The position numbers and the translations under genes were made by a program. Positions 14,401 to 15,182 of a stretch of DNA of 15,182 nucleotides are shown piece by piece (position 1 is the stretch's first letter; each line of letters starts with the position of its first letter). Under the pieces are notes generated by a model. That model was not told the origin of the DNA, did no database searches, and saw only the letters and a program-made list of their open reading frames with translations. Source of the stretch: Nephromyces sp. MM_2019 (lineage: Eukaryota; Apicomplexa; Aconoidasida; Nephromycida). The DNA is taken from NCBI GenBank assembly GCA_015657535.1, contig JADHZB010000612.1, positions 4,816-19,997 on the forward strand, written 5' to 3'.

Positions 14401-14864
14401 TTAGAGATGATTTCGTCAATAGTTTTACAGTCACTGATGCTAACATTCTTTCCCTCCAACTCCTCTTTCAAAGCAGAAAATTTTACTCTTCCAGCCATAA
14501 GATCACTCCTTATCTCCTCCTCCTTATCCTTCAAGATGACGGAATGTCTAGCAAAGTGAGCACACAAAAAAAAAGACGCAGAAAAAGCAGTAGGAGGAAG
14601 TGAAAAAAGGCCTTTCTCTCTATCAACTGCATCATCTTCTTCAGCAAATTTGTCTTCATCTTGTTCATTTTTATCATGTTCTCCTTCTTCTTTATCAAAT
14701 TCGCCTTCACCATCTTCTTCTTCTTCTTCTATTATCTTCTTCATCTTCCTCAAGAAGTGAATCAGCGTATAAAGACACGTAAACATGCAAAAAAGATGAC
14801 AAAAAATACACTTTCTGAGCAAACTCATAGAATAAGAGCGAATGTTGGCGAAAAAAGCATACAA
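8347..14864 (-). CDS. unrecognised multi-exon protein with two SAP-like motifs, probably secretory/ER
   Basis: Exons in order of translation are 14864-14322, 13672-13604, 13154-13052, 12787-12715, 12177-12060, 10737-10636, 9751-9358, 9043-8859 and 8493-8347 (TGA). All eight introns are GT-AG and every phase matches (0, 0, 1, 2, 0, 0, 1, 0), giving 577 residues. The N-terminus is hydrophobic (about 14-38), like a signal peptide or anchor. An acidic stretch (46-82) follows. Two related motifs come next: LKEELEGKNVSISDCK (132-147, extending to about 160) and VKKLRKDYDEASGIKVDYSD (287-306, extending to about 322). Both end in an I/V-I-x-[KR]-[VL]-A helix, as in SAP-like and MANF C-terminal domains. 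A Lys-rich linker leads to a Gly/Phe/Asp-rich segment (371-416) resembling a DnaJ G/F region, although no J domain is present. NPQLRNLL (502-509) and DPSLRNLL (530-537) follow near the end. There is no KDEL-type end. ER function is inference. The 5' end is uncertain; the internal exons are firm. Confidence 0.72.
8494..8858 (-). other. intron 8 of the - strand gene, carrying open frames on both strands
   Basis: It is a 365-nt phase-0 intron from CAG|GTAGGGC to TATCATTTAG|GAC, with a T/C tract before the acceptor. Unlike most other introns here it has no TG tracts. It holds a 56-codon hydrophobic frame on the - strand (about 8859-8692) and a 66-codon frame on the + strand (about 8713-8911). Neither joins in phase to the flanking exons. 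If retained, translation would stop 12 codons in (VGLQSRNHWNF then TAA), deleting the second LRNLL repeat. Confidence 0.6.
9044..9357 (-). other. intron 7 of the - strand gene
   Basis: It is a 314-nt phase-1 intron from GAG|GTAGGATTGG to CACACTCAG|GC. It is G-rich at its 5' end on the sense strand. The join restores a Gly codon within KQEGGAGKGRKSKKG. Confidence 0.7.
9752..10635 (-). other. intron 6 of the - strand gene
   Basis: It is an 884-nt phase-0 intron from CAG|GTGAGAAG to CATCTCTCATTAG|GAA. The 3' half is pyrimidine-rich on the sense strand. That produces long Pro/Leu/Ser-rich open frames (9714-10145 and 9727-10119 on the - strand) that run into the exon and are not supported as coding. 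A TATATATATACATACATAT stretch lies near 10471-10489. I see no other feature. Confidence 0.7.
11013..11140. repeat. 50-bp tandem repeat, about 2.5 copies
   Basis: Two copies (11013-11062 and 11063-11112) are identical across the unit that begins AGGTGTATGTACACTAAAGC and ends ACAATCAT. The copies differ only in bases just before the unit and at its end. A third, diverged partial copy starts at 11113 (GTGTATGTATACTGAAGGGA). Each unit contains one copy of the 12-bp palindrome. It lies within intron 5 of the - strand gene. Confidence 0.85.
11876..11895. repeat. (CA)10 microsatellite
   Basis: This is a pure CA run in intron 5 of the - strand gene, equal to (TG)10 on the transcribed sense strand. 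Similar but shorter runs occur at about 13033-13051 and 13803-13820. Confidence 0.9.
12178..12714 (-). other. intron 4 of the - strand gene
   Basis: It is a 537-nt phase-2 intron from AG|GTGAAGTC to TTTTTCTTTCAG|T. The join makes a Ser codon (AG|T). It is rich in CA on the + strand, which is TG on the transcribed sense strand. It holds a perfect 14-bp palindrome, AGTGTACGTACACT, at 12292-12305. Confidence 0.72.
12788..13051 (-). other. intron 3 of the - strand gene
   Basis: It is a 264-nt phase-1 intron. On the sense strand it starts with a (GT)n run immediately at the donor (G|GTGTGTGTGTG) and ends CTGCTTTCAG|GC. It has a near copy of the 12-bp palindrome at 12798-12809, just upstream of the acceptor. 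Confidence 0.72.
13155..13603 (-). other. intron 2 of the - strand gene
   Basis: It is a 449-nt phase-0 intron from GAG|GTTAGTATC to GTTTGTTTGCAG|TTT. It carries two exact copies of the 12-bp palindrome, one about 20 nt after the donor (13573-13584) and one about 40 nt before the acceptor (13194-13205). Confidence 0.72.
13571..13586. repeat. extended palindrome GGGTGTACATACACCC
   Basis: This copy of the 12-bp family has matching outer bases (GGG with CCC), so the arms GGGTGT and ACACCC can form six base pairs. It lies about 18 nt inside the donor of intron 2 of the - strand gene. The copy at 12292-12305 is likewise extended by an A/T pair. Confidence 0.75.
13673..14321 (-). other. intron 1 of the - strand gene
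   Basis: It is a 649-nt phase-0 intron from AAG|GTGAGAGAAG to GTCGCTTTCAG|GGA. The sense strand is G/purine-rich at first and has long TG-type tracts before the acceptor (CA on the + strand at 13727-13830, including two ATACACGGAT words). An exact palindrome copy lies at 13975-13986. Confidence 0.7.
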
Positions 14865-15095
14865 TTAAAGAAAAATCCAAGAAGTAGAGAGGAAGATGAC
14901 GTCAAACCATAAAATTAGAAAAAAAAAACATCACACCCGCCACTTTTTACTACTTTCTGAAAGGATTAACGTTATTGTAGCGAAAAGAGCTGCTTCTCGA
15001 GGCTCAGAGGGTGAAACTTCATCAACTTCAATTCTTTAGTTAAAATGGAGCTTTTGAAGCATCAATCAAGAAAAGCCTTGAAATTCAAATCCTAC
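14865..15095 (-). other. upstream flank of the - strand gene
   Basis: No supported gene is seen. The region contains the TGACGTCA site and A/T-rich tracts. A short acidic - strand frame (EVDEVSPSEPREAALF, about 15027-14980) could be an upstream exon, but no compatible donor joins it to the first exon. It most likely holds the promoter or 5'UTR. Confidence 0.35.
14897..14904. promoter_or_regulatory. CRE-like palindrome TGACGTCA
   Basis: This perfect octamer lies about 33 nt upstream of the first in-frame ATG (14864-14862) of the - strand gene. A pyrimidine-rich stretch (CTTCCTCTCTACTTCTTGG on the - strand, 14896-14878) sits between them. In other eukaryotes this octamer binds bZIP factors; a role here is inference. 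Its position would suit a promoter and favours a gene 5' end near 14870. Confidence 0.3.
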
Positions 15096-15182
15096 ACACA
15101 TCTGTCACACACACATCCGTCATCCACACATCCGTCACACACACATCCGTCATCCACACATCCGTCACACACACATCCGTCA
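15096..15182. repeat. 15-bp minisatellite with 30-bp higher-order unit, runs off the window
   Basis: ACACATCCGT recurs every 15 nt, starting at 15096 (variant ACACATCTGT), 15111, 15126, 15141, 15156 and 15171. The intervening 5 nt alternate between CATCC and CACAC, giving a 30-bp higher-order period. Because 15 is divisible by three, several frames on both strands stay open (for example MTDVW/VTDVC units on the - strand), so coding cannot be excluded. The TG-rich character on the - strand fits an upstream intron or flank of the - strand gene. Confidence 0.9.

Noticed and set aside
14661..14912. + strand Phe/Leu-rich frames at 14600-14912
   Set aside because: They are antisense to the GAA-rich acidic region of exon 1 of the - strand gene.

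Overview
The window is nuclear DNA of an intron-rich eukaryotic protist. The one gene I can name is translation elongation factor 1-alpha (eEF1A), split into six coding exons at 1930-5719 on the + strand. The joined protein has 447 residues. It lacks the roughly 12-residue insertion that animals and fungi carry after the MPWYKG segment. Several residue choices (a [17 protein letters not shown] segment, LQGVYKIGG instead of the usual LQDVYKIGG, ISGF) recall apicomplexan and related alveolate eEF1A. I infer an apicomplexan-type alveolate, perhaps coccidian-like. That is recall of family patterns, not a computed tree.

Left part, 1-5719: a probable promoter and non-coding first exon (1-197), then a probable 1.7 kb 5'UTR intron (198 to 1898 or 1908), then eEF1A with five introns of 352-584 nt. 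Middle, 5720 to about 8340: eEF1A 3' flank with a hairpin at 6095-6133, long stretches without a convincing gene, a degenerate GCA-rich repeat near 7472-7590, a TATA-like box at 7732-7739, and a doubtful + strand open frame (7813-8343) that could splice onto 8380-8484. Right part, 8347 to about 14864: a second gene on the - strand that I rebuilt from splice sites. Nine exons join with fully compatible phases into a protein of about 577 residues. No single open frame shows it. It has a hydrophobic N-terminus, an acidic stretch, two diverged copies of a small SAP-like / MANF-C-terminal-like motif, a Gly/Phe-rich segment and two C-terminal LRNLL repeats. I cannot name it.

The two genes converge. 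Intron-type TG tracts lie on the + strand on the left and read as CA on the + strand on the right, so base composition follows the direction of transcription, and the switch falls near 7440. Seven exact copies of a 12-bp palindrome family (GTGTAYGTACAC, either strand) and two near copies all fall inside introns of the two genes. These copies, the unusual architecture of the - strand gene and the possible antisense overlap at its 3' end are the most interesting signals. I see no mobile element with recognisable ends or coding region, no tRNA, rRNA or CRISPR, and nothing viral.
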